DNA from: Thermodesulfovibrionales bacterium
GTDB taxonomy: Bacteria; Nitrospirota; Thermodesulfovibrionia; Thermodesulfovibrionales; CALJEL01
Length of the DNA stretch: 50,841 nt
Reading direction: 5' to 3'
Assembly (NCBI GenBank): GCA_026417875.1
Contig: JAOACK010000002.1
Span: 33,061-83,901, forward strand
Below the pieces are notes generated by a model that saw nothing but the letters and a program-made list of their open reading frames with translations, was not told where the DNA came from and did not search any database. Position numbers and translations under genes: made by a program. How positions within the stretch are numbered: the first letter of the stretch is position 1; the number at the start of each line of letters is the position of its first letter. Below are positions 42,883 through 50,841 of this stretch, piece by piece.

Positions 42883-43058
42883 AAAGTTTCATCATAAGAT
42901 TGGATTCTTACATTATCGATAGAAATTTAAATGTACGCCTTCTGAATAGAAACATCTTGCCCATTATTTATGGCATAATATAAGTCATAATTCAAATTTG
43001 CTATGAGCTGCTCAACCAGGGATCGCTTCAATCACTAAATGTAAGGTGAAAAGAAGAG

Positions 43059-43883
43059 TTGACTTCGCTGATAAAAAGTAAATTTCTTAGTCTCAGGGCA
43101 AAGGGCAAAAAGGCCTTTATTCCCTATATTATGGCCGGTTACCCTTCAGCTCATGATACGCTGAGATATTTTTCTCTTCTTGAGCAATTAGGTGCTGACA
43201 TAGTGGAGCTAGGAGTTCCCTTCACAGACCCTCTTGCAGATGGACCAGTGATTCAGGCAGCCTCAGAAGAAGCCCTAAAAAGGGGTATTAATCTGACACG
43301 AGTCCTCGCTATGGTAGAGGAAATAAGAAAGACCTCATCTCTTCCGATTGTTCTCATGACCTACTACAACCCTGTGTTCAAATACGGAGAGGAGGCTTTT
43401 GTAAGGGATGCTGTTAAAGCTGGAGTAAATGGTGTAATAATTCCAGACCTCCCTCCTGATGAAGCAATCAGTCTTAGAAGACTTTCAAGGCAAGCAGGAC
43501 TTGATACAATCTTCCTTGCAGCACCAACATCTACAGATGAAAGATTAAGATTAATAGCCCGTGCATCAACTGGTTTCATCTACTATGTATCCCTGACAGG
43601 TATAACAGGTGCAAGGCTTCATCTCGACGGCTCCCAGAAGGCGGTCATTGACAGGATAAGGAGCTTTTCAAAGACTCCCGTTGCCACAGGATTTGGTGTA
43701 TCAACACCAGAGGAGGCAGCCAGGGTAGCAGAGTTCTCTGATGGAGTGATAATTGGAAGTGCAATCGTAAAGAGATTGCTTTCAGATGACCGAGAACTAA
43801 GAGAATATATTAGCAGCCTAGCAGATGCCATTCATGATGGAAAGGTAGAAGCTATACTTTCTACAGATACAGGACTGCAATAA
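43059..43883 (+). CDS. trpA: Tryptophan synthase alpha subunit
   Basis: TrpA cleaves indole-3-glycerol phosphate and passes indole to TrpB. The 274-residue protein has FIPYIMAGYPS at about 21-31, the catalytic glutamate and aspartate in VELGVPFTDPLADGP (about 50-64), the PVLMTYYNP-like segment, VIIPDLPPDE and the phosphate loop GFGVSTPEEA and GVIIGSAIV. The start is a TTG at 43059 with AAGGTG 11 nt upstream; no better ATG exists. A possible -10 (TGG-CATAAT, 42971-42979) lies further upstream. No trpB or other trp gene is in the window. It shares 1 bp with the MBL gene. Confidence 0.95.
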   Translation: MTSLIKSKFLSLRAKGKKAFIPYIMAGYPSAHDTLRYFSLLEQLGADIVELGVPFTDPLADGPVIQAASEEALKRGINLTRVLAMVEEIRKTSSLPIVLMTYYNPVFKYGEEAFVRDAVKAGVNGVIIPDLPPDEAISLRRLSRQAGLDTIFLAAPTSTDERLRLIARASTGFIYYVSLTGITGARLHLDGSQKAVIDRIRSFSKTPVATGFGVSTPEEAARVAEFSDGVIIGSAIVKRLLSDDRELREYISSLADAIHDGKVEAILSTDTGLQ

Positions 43884-44650
43884 TGAAAATAAGAGTTCTT
43901 GGAGCATCAGGCGCTGAATTTCCAGGACATAATCCTCCTGCATACCTTATAAACAACTTTCTTCTTCTTGATGCTGGAACACTGGGAGCAGTGCTCAAGG
44001 AAGAGGAGCAGTGGAAGATAAGATATATACTTCTAAGCCATGCTCATCTTGACCACATAAGGGCAATACCCTTTCTTGCAGATAATATAATCATAAAAAA
44101 TAAAAGACACTCCATAACAGTAATGGCAACAAGACAGGTCCTTGTTCAGCTCAAAAGGCATCTTCTTAATGGCAGCATCTGGCCTGATTTTACTACACTT
44201 GGAAAGAAAGGACCTGTCCTGAGGCTCAGAGAATTAAAACCTGAGAAGGAGATAAAGATAAAATCTCTGAGCATAATTCCTGTGCCTGTGAATCATTCCG
44301 TGCCTGCCTCGGGGTTTATAATAAAGGAGATAAAAAAAGACAGAGAATCTGTCTTGGTCTATACAGGTGATACAGGTCCAACGGACAGGCTCTGGAGTTA
44401 TTCTGAAGGTGCAGATCTTCTCATCTCGGAGGTTTCCTTTCCTAACAGGCTTGGCAGACTTGCTCAGGAGACAGGCCATCTCACTCCTAGTTTACTTAAA
44501 AAAGAATTAAAAAAAATTAAGACACTTCCAGAGATGATACTCATAACCCATCCAAAACCCCAGTATGTTGGTATAATACAGAAGGAATTAAGGGATTTAA
44601 AGATTAAAGGTCTCAGATTATTAAGAGAAGGAGAGGAGATAGAGATCTGA
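43883..44650 (+). CDS. Metallo-beta-lactamase fold hydrolase (cyclic-nucleotide phosphodiesterase class II-like)
   Basis: The 255-residue protein has the zinc motif LSHAHLDHI (HxHxDH, about 51-59). Additional MBL ligands are NHSVPASG (about 137), TGDTGPTD (about 154) and an ITHPKP segment near the end. The opening [20 protein letters not shown] resembles class II 3',5'-cyclic-nucleotide phosphodiesterases. Substrate could be cAMP or another phosphodiester. It is translationally coupled on both sides (1-bp overlaps with trpA and accD). Confidence 0.85.
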   Translation: MKIRVLGASGAEFPGHNPPAYLINNFLLLDAGTLGAVLKEEEQWKIRYILLSHAHLDHIRAIPFLADNIIIKNKRHSITVMATRQVLVQLKRHLLNGSIWPDFTTLGKKGPVLRLRELKPEKEIKIKSLSIIPVPVNHSVPASGFIIKEIKKDRESVLVYTGDTGPTDRLWSYSEGADLLISEVSFPNRLGRLAQETGHLTPSLLKKELKKIKTLPEMILITHPKPQYVGIIQKELRDLKIKGLRLLREGEEIEI

Positions 44651-45501
44651 TGGCATGGTTTAAAAAGCCAAAAGAAATTTCAAAGGAAAAAAAGGTCAGA
44701 ATACCTGAAGGTCTCTGGGTAAAATGTGAGAACTGCAAGGAGATAGTTTACAGGAAAGAGGTAGAGAAAAATCTTCAGGTATGTCCGAAGTGCGATTATC
44801 ATTTCAGGATCAGTGCTGTTGAGAGACTCAATTTACTTCTTGACCCCAATACCTTTGAAGAGATGGATGCAAATCTTTTGCCAGCAGACCCGCTTGGATT
44901 TAATGACAGCAATAAATCCTATCCAGAAAAGCTCCGGGAATACCAGAGTAAAACAAAACTGAAAGAGGCTGTCATTACAGGAGAGGGCCTGATAAAAGGT
45001 CATCCTGTGATAGTAGCGGCAATGGATTTCTCCTTTTTCGGTGGAAGCATGGGATCTGTTGTTGGAGAAAAGATTGCCAGGGCTGCAGAGAGGGCTATTG
45101 CAAAAAAACAACCTTTTATTGCCATCACAGCCTCAGGAGGTGCAAGGATGCAGGAAGGGATGTTCTCTCTCATGCAGATGGCGAAGGTTTCCCAGGCAAT
45201 TTCAAGGTTAAAAGAAGAAGGTGTCCTCTATATTACCATTCTCTGTGATCCAACCTTCGGAGGAGTAACAGCAAGCTTTGCCATGCTTGGAGATATAATT
45301 ATTGCTGAACCCAAAACCCTGATAGGATTTGCAGGTCCAAGGGTTATTGAGCAGACCACCAAACAACCCCTGCCAGAGGATTTTCAAAGAGCAGAATTTT
45401 TATTGAGCCACGGTTTCGTGGATATGGTGGTGGAAAGAAAAGATCTTAAAAAAACCGTTGCCCTTCTTATTGAATTATTCATGGCTAATTCAACCCGATA
45501 G
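44650..45501 (+). CDS. accD: Acetyl-CoA carboxylase carboxyltransferase subunit beta
   Basis: AccD and AccA transfer CO2 from carboxybiotin to acetyl-CoA, the committed step of fatty acid synthesis. The 283-residue protein has the N-terminal zinc ribbon [11 protein letters not shown] ... [10 protein letters not shown] (CxxC...CxxC, about 24-50). The crotonase-like core follows, with [28 protein letters not shown] and [14 protein letters not shown]. The ATG overlaps the MBL stop by 1 bp. FolC follows after 53 bp. AccA is not in the window. Confidence 0.97.
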   Translation: MAWFKKPKEISKEKKVRIPEGLWVKCENCKEIVYRKEVEKNLQVCPKCDYHFRISAVERLNLLLDPNTFEEMDANLLPADPLGFNDSNKSYPEKLREYQSKTKLKEAVITGEGLIKGHPVIVAAMDFSFFGGSMGSVVGEKIARAAERAIAKKQPFIAITASGGARMQEGMFSLMQMAKVSQAISRLKEEGVLYITILCDPTFGGVTASFAMLGDIIIAEPKTLIGFAGPRVIEQTTKQPLPEDFQRAEFLLSHGFVDMVVERKDLKKTVALLIELFMANSTR

Positions 45502-45554
45502 ATAGAGGCAGCGGACACAGTTTTTTATTAATTCAATTCTTTCACGGTTTACAG

Positions 45555-46919
45555 ATGTCATACGAGAAAGCCATAAATTATCTCTACAGTCTCCAGAAAT
45601 ACGGGTTGAAATTTGGTCTGAAAAACACAGAGGCCCTTCTCGAGGCCCTCGGCAGACCTGAAAGGGACTATCTGACCATCCACGTGGCTGGAACAAATGG
45701 TAAGGGTTCAACCTCTGCCATGATAGCAACTCTGCTTGCTGGCACAGGTTTAAAAACAGGCCTTTTTACATCTCCCCACATGGTGAGGTTTACAGAGAGA
45801 ATCAAGATCTATCATTCTCCTGATAGCCTGCCTGAAGAGATACCTGAAGAAGAGGTGGTAAGACTTACAGAATTCATCCGCCAGAGGATCCCGGTGGATT
45901 CGACACCTACCTTTTTTGAATTCGTCACAGCACTGGCATTTAAATATTTTTCTGAGAAAAAGGTTGATATAGCTGTAATTGAAGTAGGAATGGGAGGAAG
46001 GCTTGATGCAACAAATGTTATTACTCCCTCTGTATCAGTTATAACAAAGATAGGGTTTGACCATAAAGAATTTCTCGGTGAGACTTTGGGAGATATTGCA
46101 CGGGAAAAGGCAGGTATAATCAAGAAGACCGTTCCAGTTGTCTCTTCAGAACAGTTCAAAGAGGCCCTTGCTGTTATAAAGGAAAAAGCTGTTGAAATAA
46201 AAAGCCCCCTTTATATTTATGGACAGCATTTTAAGGGAATCTTAAGGGAAATGACTCCAGAGGGTTTACTCTTTGATTATGAAGATGAAAGGATTTATCT
46301 TAAAAATCTCTTCACGCCCCTTACAGGAATTCATCAGCTCGAAAATGCCTCTGTTGCTATAAAAACTTTCCTCTTATTCATGGAACAATATAGATCTGAA
46401 GTTTTATCCTCAGGCATCACTGATTACTTCTATGGTATTAAAAAAACTATCTGGCCCGGAAGGCTTGAGCTTGTGGTAAGGCAAGGCATTCATTATCTTC
46501 TTGATGGAGCTCACAATCCTCAGGCAGCAGAAAGTCTGGCAGAATCAATCAAAAACCTTTACAGAAAATTCTACAAAAGAATCATACTTATAATCGGCAT
46601 AATGGCTGATAAAGATGTGGAAGGCATTATTAAACCTCTCACAGAGATTGCAGACTCAATAATTACTACACAGCCTGATTACCATAGGGCTATGGCAGCA
46701 GAAAGATTAAAAAGAATAATAGAAAAGCATAGTAAAAAGGCAGAAAGTTACAGCTCTATAATGAGGGCTATAGAGGCAGCCCGCAACCTTTACAGAGAAG
46801 GAGACCTTATAGTAATCACTGGTTCTTTTTATACACTTGGAGAAGCTAAGGTTGTTCTTGGAGAAAAAGAGAGATTGAGAACACTTAGAGAAAATCTTCA
46901 GTGCATAGAGCAACAGTAA
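45555..46919 (+). CDS. folC: Dihydrofolate synthase/folylpolyglutamate synthase
   Basis: FolC adds glutamate to dihydropteroate and folates. The 454-residue Mur-ligase-type protein has the P-loop VAGTNGKGSTSAMIA at about 45-59, TSPHMVRFTERI, the IEVGMGGRLDATNVI segment (about 141-155), the carbamylated lysine region DIAREKAGIIK, and C-terminal LLDGAHNPQAAE. With folK it provides part of the folate pathway in the window. The end overlaps lptD by 19 bp. No good Shine-Dalgarno precedes the ATG. Confidence 0.95.
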   Translation: MSYEKAINYLYSLQKYGLKFGLKNTEALLEALGRPERDYLTIHVAGTNGKGSTSAMIATLLAGTGLKTGLFTSPHMVRFTERIKIYHSPDSLPEEIPEEEVVRLTEFIRQRIPVDSTPTFFEFVTALAFKYFSEKKVDIAVIEVGMGGRLDATNVITPSVSVITKIGFDHKEFLGETLGDIAREKAGIIKKTVPVVSSEQFKEALAVIKEKAVEIKSPLYIYGQHFKGILREMTPEGLLFDYEDERIYLKNLFTPLTGIHQLENASVAIKTFLLFMEQYRSEVLSSGITDYFYGIKKTIWPGRLELVVRQGIHYLLDGAHNPQAAESLAESIKNLYRKFYKRIILIIGIMADKDVEGIIKPLTEIADSIITTQPDYHRAMAAERLKRIIEKHSKKAESYSSIMRAIEAARNLYREGDLIVITGSFYTLGEAKVVLGEKERLRTLRENLQCIEQQ

Positions 46920-49000
46920 AACTCAGAGGGAAGGGAGATTGCAGGAAAGGTGGTAGAGCCATACTGTCAGTCCTGATCTTCTTTATCTTGCTGTTTTTTA
47001 CAAAAAGAGGCCTTTCGGTAACACTGCAAGAAAATGAAAAAATAAATCTCACTTATTCTCCATACTCAATAGAGATATCAGCCCGGGAACTTTCAGAAAA
47101 AAAAGGAATATATTCTCTTAAAGGAGATGTAAAAATCAAAAAAAGCAATGAAGACGGAGAAAGTCTTATACAGTCAGAGGAGGTTATATATAACTCTCTT
47201 ACTCAGGAGGCAGAACTTAAGGAAAATGTTTATTATGAAGACAGCTCCATGACCATAAAAGCAGAGAGGGCAAGACTGAACCTGAAAGAAAAGACAGGTA
47301 TTCTTTATAATGCAGAGATAGTCTTTAAAAAAGAGTTTTTCAGATTAATCACACCTGAGGTTCAGAAACTCTCTGAAGACCATTTTATCTTTAAAAGGGC
47401 TACATTTACTACCTGTGAGGGTCTTGTGCCTGACTGGTGCATAAAAGGAAGAGATGTTGACTTTATCCGTGGCAACCGAGTGAGTGCAAAGGATGCCACC
47501 TTTAATATAAAAGGGATTCCTGTTTTTTACACGCCCTATATCTGGGCTCCAGCTCTTACAGAAAGAAAAACAGGTTTTTTAATCCCTTCAATTTCTTACA
47601 ATAACAGGCTCGGCCTTGAGCTTAAGCTGCCCTTTTACATCGTCCTCGGTGAAAATGCCGACACAACTTTGCTGCTTGATCTCTACACTGAAAGGGGGAT
47701 CGGCAAGGCTGCTGAGTTCAGATACAGGGGATTACCTGGTAATTATCTGGACCTAATGACTTATCATATAAGAGATTCAAGGCTTGAGAAGGATTTTTAT
47801 GAAATTTTCCTGAAGCAGAATCTAGAGACCTCTTTCCTGAATGATGACCTTACTGAAGCAGGGCCGTTTTTCAGGGAATTTATCTCAGTGCATACAGTAA
47901 ATGAAGGATTTTTTGAAACCTACAATCCCTTCAGAGAGGTCAGATTAACAAGGTTTTTGAGTTCAGCAGGAGAAATTAGTTATCTTTTCAAGGGCAGAAA
48001 TATAAACCCTGCTATCAGATTATTCATTGAAGCAGGATACTGGCAGGACCTTCAGGGCAATACATCCATCGTAAGCCAGAAGCTTCCAGAAGCAGGCATA
48101 AGCCTCTATCCATCAGGAAGAGATAATTTTTACTACTGGCTTGAAGCCAGGGCTGGAAATTTCTTCAGAGAAGAGGGAATCAGAGGCCAGAGACTCTGGT
48201 TCATGCCAGGAATCAGGTATTCTACAGGCAAAGAATTTGTTCTCACCCAGTCTCTGAGTCTGAGGGGTTCTTATTACTGGCTCCATGCTCCTTCAGGTTT
48301 TCAGAATAATGACAATACCTTTTTTATATCCGAGATAATTTATGCTCCCCAATTAAGCACAAGAATTGAAAAGGACTATGATTCTTTTCAGCATATCATA
48401 GAATCATCTATTGGATATTTAAGAAAGGAGAAGCTCACTGATAAAAAAGACCTTTTAGTAACAGAATTCTTAACCGAAGACTTTTTTGATTACAGGGATA
48501 TCATGGAGAGGACATCAAGAGTAGAATTAGAGATTCTAAACAGGTTCAGGTTTAAAGACGGAGAAAAAAGTGAATTAATAATAAAATTCTCTCAGCCTTA
48601 TGATACCTTCAGAGAAAGGGTCCTTCCTCTTAATGGTGAGGCATCGCTCAGGATTAAGAATTTCCATTCAGCACTCCTTACAGAATATGATCCCGAGATT
48701 GAATCTTTAAAGACCTTTACCCTGAAGGCCGGGCTGGACCTCGGAAGACTCAGGGCCTCAGTAGCAGAGAGATTTTCACAGGGTCTTGATCTCTTTTTTC
48801 TAAACAGCAACATTTTCTATGATATTTCCCGCTCTATCTCTCTAAATTCCACGGTCTGGTATGACCTGAAAGGTGAAGGATTAAGAAATCTCCTTCTGGG
48901 TGCTTCATGGAAAAGGCAGTGCTGGACCCTGAATATTAGATACATAAAAACACCAGAAGATTATTCTCTTCTTGCTGGTCTTGAACTCACGGGATTATGA
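46901..49000 (+). CDS. lptD: LPS-assembly protein LptD
   Basis: LptD is the outer-membrane barrel that inserts LPS into the outer leaflet, with LptE. The 699-residue protein has a hydrophobic signal at about 25-45, an N-terminal OstA/LptA-like jellyroll (about 55-190; GIYSLKGDVKI, EVIYNSLTQEAEL) and a large barrel with the conserved APALTERKTGFLIPSISYNN at about 222-241. Cysteines are at TFTTCEG and VPDWCIKG, which could form the plug-related disulfides. The start is GTG at 46901, inside the end of folC. The last strand ends GLELTGL. Confidence 0.93.
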   Translation: MHRATVKLRGKGDCRKGGRAILSVLIFFILLFFTKRGLSVTLQENEKINLTYSPYSIEISARELSEKKGIYSLKGDVKIKKSNEDGESLIQSEEVIYNSLTQEAELKENVYYEDSSMTIKAERARLNLKEKTGILYNAEIVFKKEFFRLITPEVQKLSEDHFIFKRATFTTCEGLVPDWCIKGRDVDFIRGNRVSAKDATFNIKGIPVFYTPYIWAPALTERKTGFLIPSISYNNRLGLELKLPFYIVLGENADTTLLLDLYTERGIGKAAEFRYRGLPGNYLDLMTYHIRDSRLEKDFYEIFLKQNLETSFLNDDLTEAGPFFREFISVHTVNEGFFETYNPFREVRLTRFLSSAGEISYLFKGRNINPAIRLFIEAGYWQDLQGNTSIVSQKLPEAGISLYPSGRDNFYYWLEARAGNFFREEGIRGQRLWFMPGIRYSTGKEFVLTQSLSLRGSYYWLHAPSGFQNNDNTFFISEIIYAPQLSTRIEKDYDSFQHIIESSIGYLRKEKLTDKKDLLVTEFLTEDFFDYRDIMERTSRVELEILNRFRFKDGEKSELIIKFSQPYDTFRERVLPLNGEASLRIKNFHSALLTEYDPEIESLKTFTLKAGLDLGRLRASVAERFSQGLDLFFLNSNIFYDISRSISLNSTVWYDLKGEGLRNLLLGASWKRQCWTLNIRYIKTPEDYSLLAGLELTGL

Positions 49001-49006
49001 AAATAT

Positions 49007-49561
49007 TTAAGCATGAAAAAATTCCTTTGCAAGCTCTACAAGTGCGTAAACCTTAAGATCCACATAATCTCCCCTTGCACGCGCCTCATCGAGCCTTTCC
49101 CTTACCTCAACTAAGGGTATCTCCACAACCTCTAGTTCCTCTAATGGTTCAAGTTTTGGCTCACCTGTTTTCATTAGACTGGTAGCAAGATAACAGGCAA
49201 GTTTCTCTGAAGAGATACCACTTGAGGCTGGAAATGTTCCAAGATGAATCAGTTTTTCAGCCTCATATCCTGTTTCTTCCTTTAATTCCCTCCTTGCAAC
49301 AATCTCAAGGGATTCATTCCTATCATTGAGACCTGCTGGAAATTCGATAACCCAGGCATCAAGAGGTGCCCTCCAGTGCCTTACAAAGATAAAGATCTTC
49401 TCTGAATCAGTTTCCCTCACAGGAACTACAACCACCATACCCCTTGCATTCACACGCTCAACTATCTCCCAGGCAAATGGAATACCTGATGGAGTCAGGC
49501 CTGTAAGCTCAGCAAGTCTGAGGAATCTGCCCTCATGAAGAATCCTCTTGTTTGTACCCAT
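49007..49561 (-). CDS. NUDIX hydrolase (ADP-ribose pyrophosphatase-like)
   Basis: The 184-residue protein has a NUDIX box from about residue 77 (G-LNDRN-E ... RRELKEETGY) that fits the GX5EX7REUXEEXGU pattern, preceded by VIEFPAG. The layout resembles ADP-ribose/ADP-sugar pyrophosphatases (NudF type), where FPAG and an SSGISSEKL segment are usual. It would cleave nucleoside diphosphate sugars. It is the last gene of a minus-strand run below pyrC and the AbiEii-like pair, with a 1-bp gap, and it converges with lptD with 6 bp between them. Confidence 0.92.
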   Translation of the reverse strand: MGTNKRILHEGRFLRLAELTGLTPSGIPFAWEIVERVNARGMVVVVPVRETDSEKIFIFVRHWRAPLDAWVIEFPAGLNDRNESLEIVARRELKEETGYEAEKLIHLGTFPASSGISSEKLACYLATSLMKTGEPKLEPLEELEVVEIPLVEVRERLDEARARGDYVDLKVYALVELAKEFFHA

Positions 49562-49562
49562 C

Positions 49563-50201
49563 TTAACCTCTAAATCTCAAAAATGCCCTTTCAAAGGAGG
49601 AGATATTTTTTATAAAAAAATTTTTAACCTCATCCCATGGAGGTGCATCTCCAAGAAGCACTGGTTCAGGACTCCTTTCAGCATCTTCAAAATATACCAG
49701 ACCCTTAAGAAGGTGAAGATAGTTTACCTTCTCGCTGAATTTTTTGTGAATAAGTTCTACAGTCTCTTCTATTCCAAGAATTCTCACTCCAGAATAGAAA
49801 TCATAGAAATCCTTTTTTTGACCTCTATCAGCAATAGTTCTTATCTTTTCTATAACTATATCTCTCCAGTCTGCCACCTCTATAGAATTAAAGGGAATAA
49901 CTGGAAAAAGAAGAGGTTCTGAATAATAAATAAATGTGGCCTTTACATCATCAAGTATACAGTGAAGGGTTAATGCGCTCCTTATTTCGCCTTCAACTGA
50001 AAACCCTTTTATCCTCAAAAGGCTTGAAAGTTCTTCCGGGAAAAAGTTCTGAGAAGTAAAAAAATCCATATCAAAGGATTTTCTGTGTCCTATCTGGAGA
50101 GCAAGACCGGTGCCACCAGCAAGGTAAAAAGAGAAATCTTTAAGGATACCGAGTCGCTCCGTGAGGGACAGTATTTTATCATCTATAACCTCAATTCTCA
50201 T
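49563..50201 (-). CDS. AbiEii/AbiGii-type nucleotidyltransferase (toxin-like)
   Basis: The 212-residue protein has the AbiEii core: FYLAGGTGLALQIGHRKSFD with the GG motif and MDFF (D-x-D type acid pair) at about 26-48. A region WRDIVIEKIRTIADRG ending KKDFYDFY at about 112-135 follows, where the family has its conserved Lys and Asp residues. AbiEii toxins are tRNA or NTP-modifying enzymes of type IV-like toxin-antitoxin systems; many chromosomal relatives are uncharacterised. It overlaps the small upstream gene by 11 bp, which is the normal arrangement of a two-gene unit. Confidence 0.8.
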   Translation of the reverse strand: MRIEVIDDKILSLTERLGILKDFSFYLAGGTGLALQIGHRKSFDMDFFTSQNFFPEELSSLLRIKGFSVEGEIRSALTLHCILDDVKATFIYYSEPLLFPVIPFNSIEVADWRDIVIEKIRTIADRGQKKDFYDFYSGVRILGIEETVELIHKKFSEKVNYLHLLKGLVYFEDAERSPEPVLLGDAPPWDEVKNFFIKNISSFERAFLRFRG

Positions 50202-50433
50202 AAAAGAGTTTTAAAAAATTTATTGTCCTCTTTGATAAAGCCCTGCTTGTTTTTATTACATAACTTATCTTTTCGGGAAGAAAATTCTTTCTCATCCATT
50301 CAAAATCCTCAATATCTCCGTATTCAGCTATCCTCTCAATTATAAAATACCAGTCTATTTCTGGATTCAGCCTTTCTATGTCTACATCCCAGAAGAGGGT
50401 CTTCTTAAACCTGACCGTGCTCATATATCTCAC
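50191..50433 (-). CDS. Small DUF6922-like protein, putative antitoxin partner
   Basis: This 80-residue protein carries [34 protein letters not shown] and a C-terminal [15 protein letters not shown]. The LFWDVD start and the YGD-x-EDW/F-type motif match small proteins usually encoded just before AbiEii-like nucleotidyltransferases, and I take it to be the DUF6922 type. Antitoxin function is inferred from position only. Two starts are possible (50433 or 50424). It overlaps the end of pyrC by 29 bp and the nucleotidyltransferase by 11 bp. Confidence 0.65.
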   Translation of the reverse strand: MRYMSTVRFKKTLFWDVDIERLNPEIDWYFIIERIAEYGDIEDFEWMRKNFLPEKISYVIKTSRALSKRTINFLKLFYEN

Positions 50434-50841
50434 CCTTGCAGATTGTCATTACCACTATTCCTTTGAGTGTCCAGCCATCAAAGGGGGTGTTCTTTCCAAG
50501 GGATATGAATTTCTCAGCCTCGACCCTGAATTCTTTTTCAATGTCGACAATAGCAATATCTGCTGGCATTCCGGGCTTTAATGTACCCTTGGGTATATTA
50601 AGTATTCTTGCTGGATTCAGGGAAAGCTTGTTGACTAAATCCTTCAGTGTTAAATGGCCATCATGGACTAACCTTAGACTCAGTGAAAAAGCAGTTTCAA
50701 GTCCTGAGATTCCTGAAGGCGCCCTGTCAAATTCCTGAAGTTTTTCATCCCTGTGATGGGGTGCATGATCTGTTGCAATCACATCAATTGTACCATCTCT
50801 GAGACCTTCTATAATTGCCTCTATATCCTCTGCTGTCCTTA
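50405..50841 (-). CDS. pyrC: Dihydroorotase (partial, N-terminus off the window)
   Basis: The C-terminal part of a class I amidohydrolase-type dihydroorotase, which closes carbamoyl-aspartate to dihydroorotate in pyrimidine synthesis. The frame runs unbroken to base 50841. It has the metal and catalytic aspartate motif [15 protein letters not shown], the substrate region [31 protein letters not shown] and a C-terminal [10 protein letters not shown] strand. About 145 codons are visible of an expected 420-430. Its last 29 bp overlap the putative antitoxin gene, so the whole minus-strand run may be one operon. Confidence 0.93.
   Translation of the reverse strand, partial: RTAEDIEAIIEGLRDGTIDVIATDHAPHHRDEKLQEFDRAPSGISGLETAFSLSLRLVHDGHLTLKDLVNKLSLNPARILNIPKGTLKPGMPADIAIVDIEKEFRVEAEKFISLGKNTPFDGWTLKGIVVMTICKGEIYEHGQV

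Overview
The window reads as chromosomal DNA of a Gram-negative bacterium of moderate-to-low GC with an LPS outer membrane: LptD, BamD, Tol-Pal, KdsD, an LpxL-type acyltransferase and several lipoproteins are present. Gene content and protein flavour suggest a deep-branching lineage such as Nitrospirota (Thermodesulfovibrionia-like). That placement is an inference from overall resemblance; no rRNA gene is present to test it.

Layout. 1-7.0 kb: the N-terminal part of a membrane sensor with GAF and PAS domains (minus, runs off the edge), a TPR protein coupled to two oligopeptide-type ABC ATPases, a tRNA-Leu(CAA), PilZ and DUF6485 genes, then tgt and a cation diffusion facilitator. 7.1-11.7 kb: a minus-strand run of HAD phosphatase, EamA transporter, flavin reductase, kdsD and bioA. 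11.8-18.8 kb: a Lon-like protease, an LpxL-type acyltransferase, a 660-bp non-coding island, then mltG-ispG-panC. 18.8-23.4 kb: a minus-strand group led by a class II photolyase, followed by an SDR, an SRPBCC protein, a DUF523/DUF1722 protein and a putative outer-membrane protein. A lipocalin and an FMN-binding protein are divergent from it. 24.6-32.3 kb: tolQ-tolR-tolA-tolB-pal-cpoB run into moaA-moaC, a CBS protein and a patatin. 32.3-33.4 kb: a decay zone with two gene relics beside psiE. 33.7-36.2 kb: a multicopper oxidase gene broken by a frameshift. 36.3-41.5 kb: folK, polA, a DUF4912 gene, a siroheme dehydrogenase and bamD. 41.8-50.8 kb: a secreted TusA-like protein with a PstS-like protein, trpA-MBL-accD-folC-lptD, then a minus-strand NUDIX, AbiEii-like pair and pyrC (runs off the edge).

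The most unusual part is the island at 15127-15788. A very small CRISPR array (three 35-nt repeats, the last degenerate, with two 32-nt spacers) sits between two identical 31-bp direct repeats, each of which is itself a perfect hairpin. No cas gene lies in the window. A second window-wide signal is the position of strong -10 boxes (TATAAT, several with a TGn extension) only 4-9 nt upstream of start codons, without Shine-Dalgarno sequences, at about eleven genes. This suggests common leaderless transcription. Other genes in the same window carry clear AGGAGG sites, so both modes appear to coexist.

Three loci show decay: a histidine kinase relic, a K+/H+ antiporter N-terminal stub next to it, and the frameshifted multicopper oxidase. 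Everything here comes from reading the sequence; no homology search was run.
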